DNA of 64,000 nucleotides from an uncultured Ilyobacter sp. (GTDB taxonomy: Bacteria > Fusobacteriota > Fusobacteriia > Fusobacteriales > Fusobacteriaceae), in contig NZ_OY764864.1 of NCBI RefSeq assembly GCF_963668515.1, positions 496,001 to 560,000 of the forward strand, written 5' to 3'. Position 1 is the first letter of the stretch. Every line of letters begins with the position of its first letter. Of this stretch, positions 51,834 through 61,106 are shown piece after piece. Below the pieces are notes generated by a model. It searched no databases. It was not told the origin of the DNA and worked only from the letters and a program-made list of their open reading frames with translations. A program made the position numbers and the translations under genes.

Positions 51834-52793
51834 ATGAAAAAAGATGTAGATGTTAAAAATAAAAAAATAAATACAGATGAAACAAAGCCCTCAGAGGGAA
51901 AAGAAGAACAAGAAAAAAAAACCTATAGAGTTTTAGGAGTTATATTTGAAGTTACCAAAAAAAGATATTATTTTGAAGTGACAGATGAGATGGAATATAA
52001 AAAAGGCGATAAAGTCGTTGTGGATACTGCTAGAGGTAGAGAACTTGGAGTTGTTTATGCTGAGACAAGGGAACTTCCAGAGAAAGAACTGGTACTTCCC
52101 CTTAAGCCTGTAATTAAAAAAGCCTCCGAAGATGAGATGGAAAGATATAACAACTTAAGAGAAGAATCCGAGGCAGCCTATCTGGTGTGTAAGGTAAAAA
52201 TATCAGAGCACAAATTGCCTATGAAAATAGTTGCTTCAGAGTTTACCTTTGACAAGTCAAAACTTATATTTTATTTCACAGCAGAGGGAAGAATAGATTT
52301 CAGAGAACTTGTAAAGGATCTGGCCACTATATTTAAGCTTCGTATAGAGCTGAGACAGATAGGCGTCAGGGATGAGGCCAGAATTCTAGGGAGTATAGGT
52401 ATCTGTGGGAAGGAGCTTTGCTGCAGAACATTTATAAATAAATTTGATTCGGTATCTATAAAAATGGCCAGAGATCAGGGTCTGGTAATAAACCCTTCGA
52501 AAATATCTGGAGCCTGCGGAAGGCTGCTCTGCTGTATAAAATATGAGCATAGCCAGTATGCAGATGCTCTAAAGAGTTTCCCTGCAGTAAATCAGACGGT
52601 GGGAACTGAAGATGGAGACGGGAGAGTAGTGGGAGTAAATCCATTAAATGGCTACCTCTATGTGGATATACCTACTAAGGGTATGATGAGAAAAGACCTG
52701 GTGGATATAAAGTTTAACAAAAGAGAGGCTAGAAAACTTCAGAATAAAACCAGTGATGAAGAGCGTAAACTGAAAGGGCTAGAGAAGGAATAA
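51834..52793 (+). CDS. ricT: PSP1-domain protein, RicT (YaaT) family
   Basis: A 319-residue protein with a charged N-terminal tail (about 30 residues) and a PSP1 domain: YRVLGVIFEVTKKRYYFEVTDE, GDKVVVDTARGRELGVVYAETRE, ELRQIGVRDEARILGSIGICGKELCCRTFI and ISGACGRLLCCIKYEH. The grouped cysteines match the iron-sulfur-binding residues known for the Bacillus Ric complex, which promotes RNase Y-dependent mRNA processing. RicA and RicF genes are not seen here. GGGAGG precedes the ATG; the next gene overlaps its stop codon by one base. Confidence 0.9.
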   Translation: MKKDVDVKNKKINTDETKPSEGKEEQEKKTYRVLGVIFEVTKKRYYFEVTDEMEYKKGDKVVVDTARGRELGVVYAETRELPEKELVLPLKPVIKKASEDEMERYNNLREESEAAYLVCKVKISEHKLPMKIVASEFTFDKSKLIFYFTAEGRIDFRELVKDLATIFKLRIELRQIGVRDEARILGSIGICGKELCCRTFINKFDSVSIKMARDQGLVINPSKISGACGRLLCCIKYEHSQYADALKSFPAVNQTVGTEDGDGRVVGVNPLNGYLYVDIPTKGMMRKDLVDIKFNKREARKLQNKTSDEERKLKGLEKE

Positions 52794-53467
52794 TGATTCA
52801 AGCAGACGAGGATATAACCCTTTTAGGTGAATTGGGAAGGGATATAATCCAAAAGAAAAAGGGATTTAGATTTTCTGTAGATGCTGTGATCTTAGCTGAT
52901 TTTTTCCAAGGAAAGAAACTCGGGAAAGTACTGGAAATCGGTACAGGCACAGCTATAATTTCTATATTGCTTTCAGACAGGAAAGAGATAGAAAAAATAA
53001 CCGCCCTTGAGGTGCAGCCTGAAATGGCAGAGCTGGCTGAAAAAAATGTGAGGAGAAACTCTCTTGAAGGTCGTATAGAGGTAGTTTTAGGGGATGTAAA
53101 AGAGATGAAAGGGGGGAATGTTTACGATTACATAATAAGTAATCCCCCCTATATGCCCTTAGACGGGAAGAAGATAAATTTACATGACAACAAAGCCTTG
53201 TCCAGGCATGAAATAAATCTCACACTAGAAGAGTTGGTGAAAAATGCCAAAAGACTTTTAAAGCCAAGGGGTCAGTTTTTCATGGTCCACAGAACCCATA
53301 GATTTTCAGAAGTATCAGGGGTTCTTGAAAGAGAAGGTTTTTCTCTAAAAAGGGTAAAGTTTGTATATTCTGACCAAAAAAGTAGTTCTAACCTGGTGCT
53401 GATAGAGGCATCTAAGGGAAGAAAAGAAATATTAGAAGTAGAAAAACCATTATATTTGAACAGCTAG
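52793..53467 (+). CDS. tRNA(adenine-N6)-methyltransferase-like (TrmN6/YfiC type)
   Basis: A 224-residue SAM-dependent methyltransferase. The N-terminus has GFRFSVDAVILADFF, then the SAM motif VLEIGTGTAIISILLS, the acidic loop LEVQPEMAELAEKN and the catalytic NPPYMPLDGKK of adenine-N6 methyltransferases. This layout fits TrmN6, which modifies A37 of tRNA-Val. The ATG overlaps the ricT stop (TAATG). An alternative role on another RNA cannot be excluded. Confidence 0.88.
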   Translation: MIQADEDITLLGELGRDIIQKKKGFRFSVDAVILADFFQGKKLGKVLEIGTGTAIISILLSDRKEIEKITALEVQPEMAELAEKNVRRNSLEGRIEVVLGDVKEMKGGNVYDYIISNPPYMPLDGKKINLHDNKALSRHEINLTLEELVKNAKRLLKPRGQFFMVHRTHRFSEVSGVLEREGFSLKRVKFVYSDQKSSSNLVLIEASKGRKEILEVEKPLYLNS

Positions 53468-53470
53468 GAG

Positions 53471-53499
53471 AGATCGTTTTTTAAACGGTCTTTTTTTTT
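53471..53499 (+). terminator. Terminator of the radC-ricT unit
   Basis: AGATCGTTT (53471-53479), loop TTT, AAACGGTCT (53483-53491) with one G-T pair, then a run of nine T. Confidence 0.85.
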
Positions 53500-53890
53500 A
53501 TTTTTATATAGAAATTTTAAAAAGTTAGACTCTATAATATCAATGTTTATAAGGACTTTAAGAGATGGAATTTCTATAGTAATAAAAATATATTATTTAA
53601 ATAATTTTGAGTTAAAAAATGTATGATTCCAAGGTAAAATCAAATTGACTTTTATTTGGAAAAGAAATAAAATACCTTACTAAATAGTTTTTTTGCAAGT
53701 TTAAAATAAAATTTTATAAGTTTTAATTAAATCAAAATAAACTCTATTAGAACTGTGTTTAGAAAAAAATTGAAAAAAAGAGTTTGCATGAGAGGTTTGA
53801 ATAACTTTTAGCCTTTAGAAGGAAGGGGCTCCTGATAACTGCTGAAAGGGTTTAAAGATATAGTATGTTTGTAAAAATTTATAGAGGTGG
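53500..53890. other. Intergenic region with long leader of the ankyrin gene
   Basis: A promoter TTGACT (53645-53650), 17 nt, TAAAAT (53668-53673) is visible. It lies about 215 bases upstream of the ankyrin ATG. The leader holds AGCC...GGCT pairing near 53811-53832, but no riboswitch class was recognised. The first 140 bases are plain AT-rich sequence. Confidence 0.45.
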
Positions 53891-53893
53891 ATG

Positions 53894-54307
53894 ATGGAAC
53901 TTTTAAACTATTTAAAAGAGGAAAATGCGGAACTTTTTAAAGAAAATCTTCATGTGGATCTTATTGATGAAAAAGATGAGAATGGATATACATTTCTTCA
54001 TCATGCTGTGAAAAAAGGGAATTATGAGATCGCTGATTTTCTAGTTTACAATGGCGTAGATGTAAATGTCAGAGATAAAAGAGGAAATACTTCTCTTCAT
54101 TTGGCTGCAGAGTTAAATGAAAAAGAGATTTTCAAACTTTTACTGGAGTACGGAGGGGACCTAAGGATAAAAAATAACAATCAAAGAACTCCGGAACAGG
54201 TCGCAAGGATGAACAAATCAGCAGATGTCCTTAAGGCATTGGAAAATTACAGTGAAGACTATGGATATTGTGAAAAAATGCATGCTCCTAAAAAATGGGA
54301 TGAATAA
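53894..54307 (+). CDS. Ankyrin-repeat protein
   Basis: A 137-residue protein with about three ankyrin repeats: DENGYTFLHHAVKKGNYEIADFLVYNGVDVN, DKRGNTSLHLAAELNEKEIFKLLLEYGGDLR and NNNQRTPEQVARMNKSADVLKALEN. It lacks a signal peptide, so it acts in the cytoplasm, probably as a binding module. The partner is unknown. GAGGTGG lies just before; the ATG at 53894 is better spaced than the one at 53891. A terminator follows. Confidence 0.88.
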   Translation: MELLNYLKEENAELFKENLHVDLIDEKDENGYTFLHHAVKKGNYEIADFLVYNGVDVNVRDKRGNTSLHLAAELNEKEIFKLLLEYGGDLRIKNNNQRTPEQVARMNKSADVLKALENYSEDYGYCEKMHAPKKWDE

Positions 54308-54335
54308 ATCCTGAAAATGCACCAAAATAACAGAT

Positions 54336-54362
54336 AAAAAAGCGGGTGGGAAACCCGCTTTT
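54336..54362. terminator. Bidirectional terminator
   Basis: AAAAAAGCGGGT (54336-54347) pairs with ACCCGCTTTT (54353-54362). It serves the ankyrin gene and the convergent nnr gene. Confidence 0.88.
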
Positions 54363-55926
54363 AAATTTCTCTTGGAATATATTTTTTACAGATTTTAAAA
54401 TAATTTTTTCTAAGATTTTTAATTGCCAGCGAAATGTTTTCTAACATCCTGGTTGGAAGAACACCTTCTTCACCATACATTTCAGAAGTAATATCCCCTG
54501 TATAACCGTGGATAAAAACCCCTATAGAACAAGCTTCTAAAGGTGGAAGGGTACAAAGTTTCATGGCTATTATTCCCACTAAAAGATCACCACTTCCTGC
54601 CACCCCCATCCCGCTGTTTCCAGCAGTACTAAATAATAGCTCTCCCTGAGGAGAAGCTATTATGGTAGTTGCATCTTTTAAAACAATATAACTTTTTAAC
54701 TGCTTGGCTGTTTCTCGTAAAATATTCACTCTGTCTCTTTGTATTTTTTCAATAGGAAGTCCGGTAAGTCTTGAAAATTCCCCCATATGAGGGGTCAATA
54801 TAGTTGGGTATTCACGTTTTTTTAAAATTTCCAAATTTTCAGAAATAGCAGTAATACCGTCTCCGTCAATGATTATAGGAGTTTTGCAGTTTTTTACAAC
54901 CTTTCTTGCAAGGTCTAGGGTGTGAGGATCAAGAGAAATACCGGAACCGATGGCTAGAACATCATTTTTTTTTGAGTTTTCCATTATATCTTCAAAATTT
55001 GACAGAGAGAGGCTTCCCCTATCAGAAGCAGTCCCCCTTTTGAACACAAGTTCCCTTGCAAAATTAGAGACTGAATTGATTACCCCTTCTGTGGAAAAGA
55101 GGGTGGCATAACCTCCACCGGAGTTCAAAAAAGAGTATGAATTCAGGAAAGGTGCCCCAAGGTAGTCCCTAGAACCAGAGACAAAGAGAGCCTTACCAAA
55201 ACTTCCCTTGTGCCCTGTAGCATCTCTTGGCAAAAGGGGAGCCGGGATATTAAGAGAGGTTTTAAAGTCTGCCGTAAAACTCTCGGGAAAGGAGATGTTG
55301 CAGTTAAATAAATTTCCGCAATATTTCCTTCCTTTACCTACCAGGTGCCCGTACTTAAGAGTTCCGAAAGATATGGTGTAATCAGCCTCTATACACCTAC
55401 CCATGACACAACCGTTGTTTCCGTTTAGTCCCGAGGGAATATCAAGAGATATAATTTTTGCCTTTGATAAATTGATCGTATCTATGAGCTCACCTGGAGT
55501 TCCGGTAACCTCTCTGTCCAGTCCCGTACCGAAAATGGCATCTAGAATGACATCTGCCTCTAGAATCTCTTTTTTTATCTTGTCCATGGAGTTGTCATTT
55601 AAAGTCTCCCACTGTATTCCCAAATGATCTGCCACCTTAAAATTGGTAAGAGAGGCGTCTTTAAATTTATTTGGGTCCTTGAGAAAATAAACCTTTATGC
55701 TATCGTTGAAGGAGAAAATTTTTCTAGCCAGAGCTATACCATCTCCTCCGTTGTTTCCCCCTCCGCAAAATACAAGTATTTTTTCAGACAGATGCAGCTT
55801 TTTTTTTCTCATGATTTCAAAGACTCCAAGAGAGGCATTTTCCATAAGTACCCCCTGAGGGATTCCAAATTTATTTATATATAAATTATCAAGATCTCTC
55901 ATCTCTTGAACACTCAATATTTTCAT
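54361..55926 (-). CDS. nnr: Bifunctional NAD(P)HX epimerase/dehydratase
   Basis: A 521-residue repair enzyme that restores damaged (hydrated) NADH and NADPH. The N-terminal half is the YjeF epimerase domain (MRDLDNLYINKFGIPQGVLMENAS, FCGGGNNGGDGIALAR, AIFGTGLDREVTG, SLDIPSGLNGNNG); the C-terminal half is the ADP-dependent dehydratase of the ribokinase fold (GHKGSFGKALFVSGSRDYLGAPFL, ILTPHMGEFSRLTG, GNSGMGVAGSGDLLVGIIA). The fusion is the usual bacterial form. The ATG at 55926 follows GGAGG. Confidence 0.95.
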   Translation of the reverse strand: MKILSVQEMRDLDNLYINKFGIPQGVLMENASLGVFEIMRKKKLHLSEKILVFCGGGNNGGDGIALARKIFSFNDSIKVYFLKDPNKFKDASLTNFKVADHLGIQWETLNDNSMDKIKKEILEADVILDAIFGTGLDREVTGTPGELIDTINLSKAKIISLDIPSGLNGNNGCVMGRCIEADYTISFGTLKYGHLVGKGRKYCGNLFNCNISFPESFTADFKTSLNIPAPLLPRDATGHKGSFGKALFVSGSRDYLGAPFLNSYSFLNSGGGYATLFSTEGVINSVSNFARELVFKRGTASDRGSLSLSNFEDIMENSKKNDVLAIGSGISLDPHTLDLARKVVKNCKTPIIIDGDGITAISENLEILKKREYPTILTPHMGEFSRLTGLPIEKIQRDRVNILRETAKQLKSYIVLKDATTIIASPQGELLFSTAGNSGMGVAGSGDLLVGIIAMKLCTLPPLEACSIGVFIHGYTGDITSEMYGEEGVLPTRMLENISLAIKNLRKNYFKICKKYIPREI

Positions 55927-56019
55927 TTTTTAACCTCCAGATATTTTAGATTTATTTTTAGTATATTATACATCGGGATTGGATTCTTTTTTTTAATTTT
56001 TCTAGGTGAGTATTTTTTT
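55927..56019. other. Short spacer before repeat copy 5
   Basis: AT-rich, with TATTATACA (about 55962-55970) as a possible part of the nnr promoter on the other strand. Nothing else seen. Confidence 0.3.
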
Positions 56020-56510
56020 ATAAATTATTGAATTTATCCGAAAACCTGTGTTACTTTCTTTGCTTGCCCAAAGAAAGTAACCAAAGAAAATCAAGAATTT
56101 TCAAATGTCTAGGAAGTAGATATTTCTTTTATCACCTTTGTAAGCTACAGTCCTCGGTTCCCTGCGGAACTTATTCTGTAGGACGGTTGAGTACAGGTTC
56201 TTTCCTGTATAAGCCCTGCGACTTGAAAATTCAAAAAATCTTCTCTATGAAACTCTTCTCCTGTCTCTGTGTCTTCTGTGACCAAAAGATTTTGTTATTA
56301 TTCGTGTTAATTTCCCTATCTTTTATTGGTGTTCATTCGTGATAAAATCTTTTGACTTTAATATCGCCCTCCTCCGTGATACTCTCTTCTTTTCTCTGTG
56401 ACCAAAAGATTTTATCCTTATTCGTGTTAATTTCCCTATCTTTTATTAGTGTCCATTCGTGACAAAATCTTTTGATTCTGATATTCAGATAAATTCAATA
56501 ATTCACACTA
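56020..56510. repeat. Interspersed repeat copy 5
   Basis: Reverse orientation to copy 4 and of the same subtype. The terminal hairpin has arms GTTACTTTCTTT/AAAGAAAGTAAC (56050-56081), changed from the other copies but still fully paired. The 110-bp core occurs twice (about 56270-56360 and 56395-56485). An open frame across 56028-56342 is only the repeat read through; it has no ribosome binding site. Confidence 0.78.
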
Positions 56511-56583
56511 AGTAAAACTATAAAATAAGCTAAATTTTCCATTAATAATAACAAAAAATGAAACTTATTTGTACCAGGTGAAG

Positions 56584-56597
56584 AAATCTGTTAGAAT
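56584..56597 (+). promoter_or_regulatory. Extended -10 promoter of uvrB
   Basis: AAATCTGTTAGAAT, one base from the motif before mutL (33022) and the TPR gene (36381). A small hairpin TTCAGA/TCTGAA (about 56597-56614) follows. Start of uvrB is at 56632. Confidence 0.45.
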
Positions 56598-56631
56598 TCA
56601 GATATATATTTCTGAATAAGGGGGATAAGAG

Positions 56632-58617
56632 ATGTTTAAACTCCATTCAAACTATAAACCAACAGGAGATCAGCCTGAAGCTATAAAAAAAATATCTAAA
56701 AATATAAAGAACAACGTAAAGGACCAGGTGCTTCTGGGGGTGACAGGATCTGGGAAAACCTTTACTGTGGCTAATATAATAAAAGAAACAGGGAGACCCG
56801 CAATCATAATGGCTCCCAATAAAACCCTTGCAGCTCAGCTTTATTCAGAGTATAAATCTTTTTTTCCGGAAAATGCTGTGGAATATTTTGTCTCATATTA
56901 TGACTATTATCAGCCTGAGGCATATATTCCCTCAACAGATACCTTTATAGAAAAGGATTCATCTATAAACGATGAGATAGACAAAATGAGAAATGCGGCT
57001 ACTGCAGCCCTTATAAACAGAAGAGATGTAATAATAGTGGCATCTGTATCTGCCATATACGGTTTGGGGTCTCCAGAGACCTATAAAAAAATGACCATTC
57101 CAATTGACCTGAAGACGGGGATAGACAGGAAAAAGTTTCTTGAAAAACTTGTAGCTCTGAGGTATGAGAGAAATGATATAGCCTTTGAAAGGGGAAAATT
57201 CAGGATAAAAGGAGATGTAGTGGACATATATCCTTCCTATATGGAAACAGGCTACAGACTTGAATTCTGGGGAGATGATCTAGAGAGCATATCTGAAATA
57301 AACACCCTTACCGGGAAAAAAGTAAGAGCCGGGCTTGAGAGGATCAGTATAATGCCTGCCACACATTATGTCACAGAGGAAAATGAGATAGAAAGGATAA
57401 TCGAGGATATAAAAATAGACCTCAAGGATCAGATAAGGAAATTTGAGAGTGAAGGGAAACTTCTCGAGGCTCAGAGAATAAAACAGAGGACGGAATATGA
57501 TCTAGAGATGATTAGAGAAGTGGGTTATTGCAAGGGTATAGAGAACTATTCTAGATACCTTGCTGGAAAAAAGCCCGGGGAATCCCCTCATACGCTTTTA
57601 GAGTATTTTCCAGAGGATTTTTTAATATTTATAGATGAGTCTCATATAGCTGTACCGCAGATAAGGGGAATGTACAAGGGAGATAGGTCTAGGAAGGAAA
57701 CTTTAGTTGCCAATGGATTCAGGCTTCCCTCTGCCTTAGATAACAGGCCCCTTAGATTTGAGGAGTTTCGTGAGATAGCAAATCAAACTGTGTTTGTATC
57801 TGCAACTCCAGGAGACTATGAGATGGAGGTCAGCAAAGGACTGGTGGCAGAGCAGCTGGTGAGACCTACAGGTATACTCGAGCCCCTTATAGATGTGAGG
57901 CCGACTGCCAATCAGGTAGATGACCTTTTAGAAGAGGTGAGAATAAGGTCAGAAAAAAAACAAAGAGTCCTGGTGACAACCCTTACCAAAAAAATGGCGG
58001 AAGAGCTCACAGAATATTACATAGGATTTGGAGTAAAGGCAAAATACATGCATTCGGATATAGATACCCTGGAAAGGATAGAGATTATAAGGGGTCTGAG
58101 ACGTGGAGAGTTTGACGTGCTCGTGGGGATAAATCTTCTGAGAGAGGGGCTAGATATCCCGGAGGTCTCCCTTGTGGCGGTGCTAGAAGCAGATAAGGAA
58201 GGTTTCCTTAGAAGTAGAAGATCCCTTATACAGACCATGGGAAGGGCGGCCAGAAATATAGAGGGGAGAGTCATACTCTATGGAGATGTCATGACCGGCT
58301 CTATGAAGGAAGCCATAGAGGAAACAGAGAGAAGAAGAGAAGTCCAGGAGAAATACAACAAAACATATAATATAGATCCAAAAACAGTTATAAGAGAGAT
58401 ATCCGAAGAGGTGCTCAACTTTGACTATGGAGTGGATATAGAGAGTTATGAAAGAGAAAAAGTAAAAAGGATATTTACTTCTAAAAAGGATATAGAAAAA
58501 GAGATTGAAAAATTAAAGAAAGAGATAAAAATCCTGTCAGGAGAACTGGATTTTGAAAAAGCCATTATAAAAAGAGATGAGATGGTCAAATTACAGGAAC
58601 TTTTACTGGAACTATAA
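56632..58617 (+). CDS. uvrB: Excinuclease ABC subunit B
   Basis: A 661-residue damage-verifying helicase of nucleotide excision repair. Walker A GVTGSGKT (about residue 38), the beta-hairpin region [28 protein letters not shown] box, helicase motifs V-VI ([30 protein letters not shown] and QTMGRAARN), and a C-terminal UVR motif ([21 protein letters not shown]) that binds UvrC. Length is normal. GGGGG precedes the ATG. It leads a run of DNA-metabolism genes up to topA. uvrA and uvrC are not in this window. Confidence 0.97.
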   Translation: MFKLHSNYKPTGDQPEAIKKISKNIKNNVKDQVLLGVTGSGKTFTVANIIKETGRPAIIMAPNKTLAAQLYSEYKSFFPENAVEYFVSYYDYYQPEAYIPSTDTFIEKDSSINDEIDKMRNAATAALINRRDVIIVASVSAIYGLGSPETYKKMTIPIDLKTGIDRKKFLEKLVALRYERNDIAFERGKFRIKGDVVDIYPSYMETGYRLEFWGDDLESISEINTLTGKKVRAGLERISIMPATHYVTEENEIERIIEDIKIDLKDQIRKFESEGKLLEAQRIKQRTEYDLEMIREVGYCKGIENYSRYLAGKKPGESPHTLLEYFPEDFLIFIDESHIAVPQIRGMYKGDRSRKETLVANGFRLPSALDNRPLRFEEFREIANQTVFVSATPGDYEMEVSKGLVAEQLVRPTGILEPLIDVRPTANQVDDLLEEVRIRSEKKQRVLVTTLTKKMAEELTEYYIGFGVKAKYMHSDIDTLERIEIIRGLRRGEFDVLVGINLLREGLDIPEVSLVAVLEADKEGFLRSRRSLIQTMGRAARNIEGRVILYGDVMTGSMKEAIEETERRREVQEKYNKTYNIDPKTVIREISEEVLNFDYGVDIESYEREKVKRIFTSKKDIEKEIEKLKKEIKILSGELDFEKAIIKRDEMVKLQELLLEL

Positions 58618-58639
58618 AATTCTAGAGAGAGGTGAAATT

Positions 58640-59059
58640 ATGATATGGGAAAAATCTTGCGGAGGAATAATAGTATTTTCAGAAGAGGGTCAAGAGAAAT
58701 TTTTGGTGATAAAACAACTGAGTGGTTATTACGGATTTCCAAAGGGGCACATGGAGGGCAATGAGACAGAGGAAGAGACGGCCCTCAGGGAGGTATACGA
58801 AGAGGTAGGCTTGAAAGTTAATATAATAGAGGGTTTCAGAGAGACTTTGGATTATCGGATAAATAAGAATATAATGAAGGAAGCTGTTTTTTTTCTCATG
58901 ATAAGTGATGAAAAAAATGTCACCTTGGATAAAAATGAAGTTCTGGAATATGAATGGCTAGATTATAAAGAAACCTGGCAAAAGATAACCTTTGAAGAGG
59001 AAAAGGAGGCTTTTTTAAGAGCCTATGAATATCTGAAAGAGGTGAAAAATGAAAGATAG
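58640..59059 (+). CDS. Nudix hydrolase, Ap4A-hydrolase-like
   Basis: A 139-residue Nudix protein. WEKSCGGIIVFSEEG at the start and YYGFPKGHMEGNETEEETALREVYEEVGL contain the full Gx5Ex7REUxEExGU box. The start and box resemble bis(5'-nucleosyl)-tetraphosphatases, so Ap4A cleavage is a fair guess. The frame is open from 58577, overlapping uvrB, but AGAGAGGTG supports the ATG at 58640. It overlaps xseA by 11 bases. Confidence 0.87.
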   Translation: MIWEKSCGGIIVFSEEGQEKFLVIKQLSGYYGFPKGHMEGNETEEETALREVYEEVGLKVNIIEGFRETLDYRINKNIMKEAVFFLMISDEKNVTLDKNEVLEYEWLDYKETWQKITFEEEKEAFLRAYEYLKEVKNER

Positions 59060-60269
59060 GATATATACAGTTTCCCAGTTTAACAAGATGGTGAAGGACT
59101 ACCTAGAAGATAACGACAGTCTGAAAAACTTTTTTTTAAAGGGTGAAATTTCAGGGGTTAATTACTATAAAAGCGGCCACTTGTACTTTAGTCTAAAAGA
59201 TAAGAACTGTCAGGTAAGATGTACTGCCTTTGGCTACAGGTATAAAAAAATACCTGAGGATCTGAAAGAGGGAGACAGTGTAAAAATATTCGGAGATGCC
59301 ACACTCTATGAGGCCAGAGGTGATTTTCAGATTATGGTACGTCACCTGGAGAAAGAGAATAAAATGGGGGCTCTTTATGAGGAGTTAGAAAAGGTGAAAA
59401 AAGAGCTTTCTGCAGGAGGGTATTTTGACCGGGATAAAAAAATACCAATGCCGTCACTGCCTCAGACAATAGGGGTGGTAACCTCAGGAACCGGTGCGGC
59501 AGTGAGGGATATAATAAACACGGCAAGACTCAGATATCCAAATATAAATATATATGTGTATCCTGCAAAAGTACAAGGGTTAGGTGCAGCACAAGAGGTC
59601 ATAAGAGGAATAGAGGCTCTGAATAAGATAGAGGAGATCGATTTGATAATAGCCGGAAGAGGGGGAGGGAGTATAGAGGACCTCTGGACATTTAACGAAA
59701 AAAATGTGGCTCTGGCATATTTTAATTCAAAAAAACCCATCGTATCAGCAGTGGGGCATGAGATAGATATACTTCTCACGGATTTTACTGCGGACCTAAG
59801 GTCCTCTACACCCACCCATGCCTCAGAAATGGTAGTTCCTGAAAAGAAAAAACTGCAAGAAGGTATCGAAAACCGTGAAAAATATCTGAAAAGTTTTTTG
59901 GGGAAGTATATTCACAAAAAAAAGGATGAGATCAGGAACAGAAGGAACTCCTTTGTTATAAAAAACTTCCAGAGATTGGTTCAAGAGAAAAATATGGAAG
60001 TTTTGGACAAAGAGCGGGAGTTTATAAAAAGTTATGAAAGATATCTCTTGAAAAAAAGGCAGGAGTTGGAGATGAAAGCTGAAAAACTAAAGGCTCTAAA
60101 TCCCGATAATATACTTAAAAGGGGATACAGTATAACAAGCTCCAATGGGAAAGTAGTGAAAAATGCCCATGAGATAAAACCAGGGGAAATATTAGAGACT
60201 ATTTTTCATAGGGGGAAGGTAACCAGTGTGGTAAAGGAGATAGATATTGATGAAAAAGGCGTTATTTAG
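59049..60269 (+). CDS. xseA: Exodeoxyribonuclease VII large subunit
   Basis: A 406-residue single-strand exonuclease subunit. The N-terminal OB fold (YTVSQFNKMVKDYLEDN, GEISGVNYYKSGHLYFSLKDKNCQVRC) precedes the catalytic domain (IGVVTSGTGAAVRDIINTARLRYPN, IIAGRGGGSIEDLWTFNEKNVALAYF, SAVGHEIDILLTDFTADLRSSTPTHASEMVVP) and a coiled-coil, then KGYS-like KRGYSITSSNGKVV. GAGGTGAAAA precedes the ATG. The small subunit gene xseB is not next to it; a TPR gene is. Confidence 0.94.
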   Translation: MKDRIYTVSQFNKMVKDYLEDNDSLKNFFLKGEISGVNYYKSGHLYFSLKDKNCQVRCTAFGYRYKKIPEDLKEGDSVKIFGDATLYEARGDFQIMVRHLEKENKMGALYEELEKVKKELSAGGYFDRDKKIPMPSLPQTIGVVTSGTGAAVRDIINTARLRYPNINIYVYPAKVQGLGAAQEVIRGIEALNKIEEIDLIIAGRGGGSIEDLWTFNEKNVALAYFNSKKPIVSAVGHEIDILLTDFTADLRSSTPTHASEMVVPEKKKLQEGIENREKYLKSFLGKYIHKKKDEIRNRRNSFVIKNFQRLVQEKNMEVLDKEREFIKSYERYLLKKRQELEMKAEKLKALNPDNILKRGYSITSSNGKVVKNAHEIKPGEILETIFHRGKVTSVVKEIDIDEKGVI

Positions 60270-61098
60270 TCTTATTTTTATTTTTACAGGGATATTTTCC
60301 TATTCTCTGGGAAAAGCAGAGCTTATGGATGAGGGGATATATCAGATTCAGATGGGAAACTACTGGAGAGGAAAGGAGTACCTTGAAGATTATCTGACCT
60401 TAGAAGAGGATATAGAGGCTTATCTCTACCTTGTAGAAGCGGATAAAAAACTAGGGAATTTAAACCGTGCAGACAGCATAGCTTTAAAAGCTTCAAAAAA
60501 ATATCCAGAAGATACAAGGCCTCTGTATGAGAGGACCTTGATAAGGAAACTAATGGCAGATAAGGAAAAAACAGGATGGAAAAAAAACAAGTATAAAAAA
60601 GAATATTATGAGATGTTTGAAAAATATCTGGCTAAAACAGAATACGCAGACAGCGACAAAATATTTCAATTGGGGAGCATGTACTTTAGAGATAATCTCT
60701 ACGAAAAGGCCAATAATATATTCATAAAGGAAAAAAACCACGACGAGAGAAATATTTTTGGTGCGGCGACAACTTATAGATTTTTGGGAGAGTACAGGAA
60801 AGCGGCTCTCTTGTACGGGAAGATACTTCAGGTAAACCCCGAGTTTTACGAGGCGTATCTGGGAAGAGGCATATCCTATCAGCTGTTAGGTGATTATGGA
60901 AGGGCTGCAAAGGATTTTGAAATATGTCTTGAATATAAAAAAAATATAAACCTGTATACAGGGCTGGCTAATATGTATATCAATATGGAAAGGTACAATA
61001 GTGCAAAAGAAACCTTGGAAAAAGCACAAAAGGATTATCCAGGTTCTCAGGACATAAAACGCCTTCTTATAGAGGTGTATTCTAAAATTGAGAGATAG
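60250..61098 (+). CDS. Exported TPR-repeat protein
   Basis: A 282-residue protein with a signal peptide (MKKALFSLIFIFTGIFSYSLG). The rest is made of TPR units, e.g. GIYQIQMGNYWRGKEYLEDYL, GRGISYQLLGDYGRAAKDFEICLEY and GLANMYINMERYNSAKETLEKAQKDYPG. It overlaps the end of xseA by 20 bases, so translation is probably coupled. It is likely a periplasmic scaffold; its link to the DNA genes around it is unclear. The ATG at 60250 is chosen over the TTG just before it. Confidence 0.82.
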   Translation: MKKALFSLIFIFTGIFSYSLGKAELMDEGIYQIQMGNYWRGKEYLEDYLTLEEDIEAYLYLVEADKKLGNLNRADSIALKASKKYPEDTRPLYERTLIRKLMADKEKTGWKKNKYKKEYYEMFEKYLAKTEYADSDKIFQLGSMYFRDNLYEKANNIFIKEKNHDERNIFGAATTYRFLGEYRKAALLYGKILQVNPEFYEAYLGRGISYQLLGDYGRAAKDFEICLEYKKNINLYTGLANMYINMERYNSAKETLEKAQKDYPGSQDIKRLLIEVYSKIER

Positions 61099-61106
61099 GT
61101 GATGGG

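Noticed and set aside
56028..56342. Open frame of 104 codons inside repeat copy 5
   Set aside because: It covers the hairpin and core of the repeat, lacks a ribosome binding site and is not open in the matching copy at 43620-44150.
60250..61098. Gene after xseA considered as xseB
   Set aside because: It encodes a 282-residue exported TPR protein, while the small subunit has about 70-80 residues.
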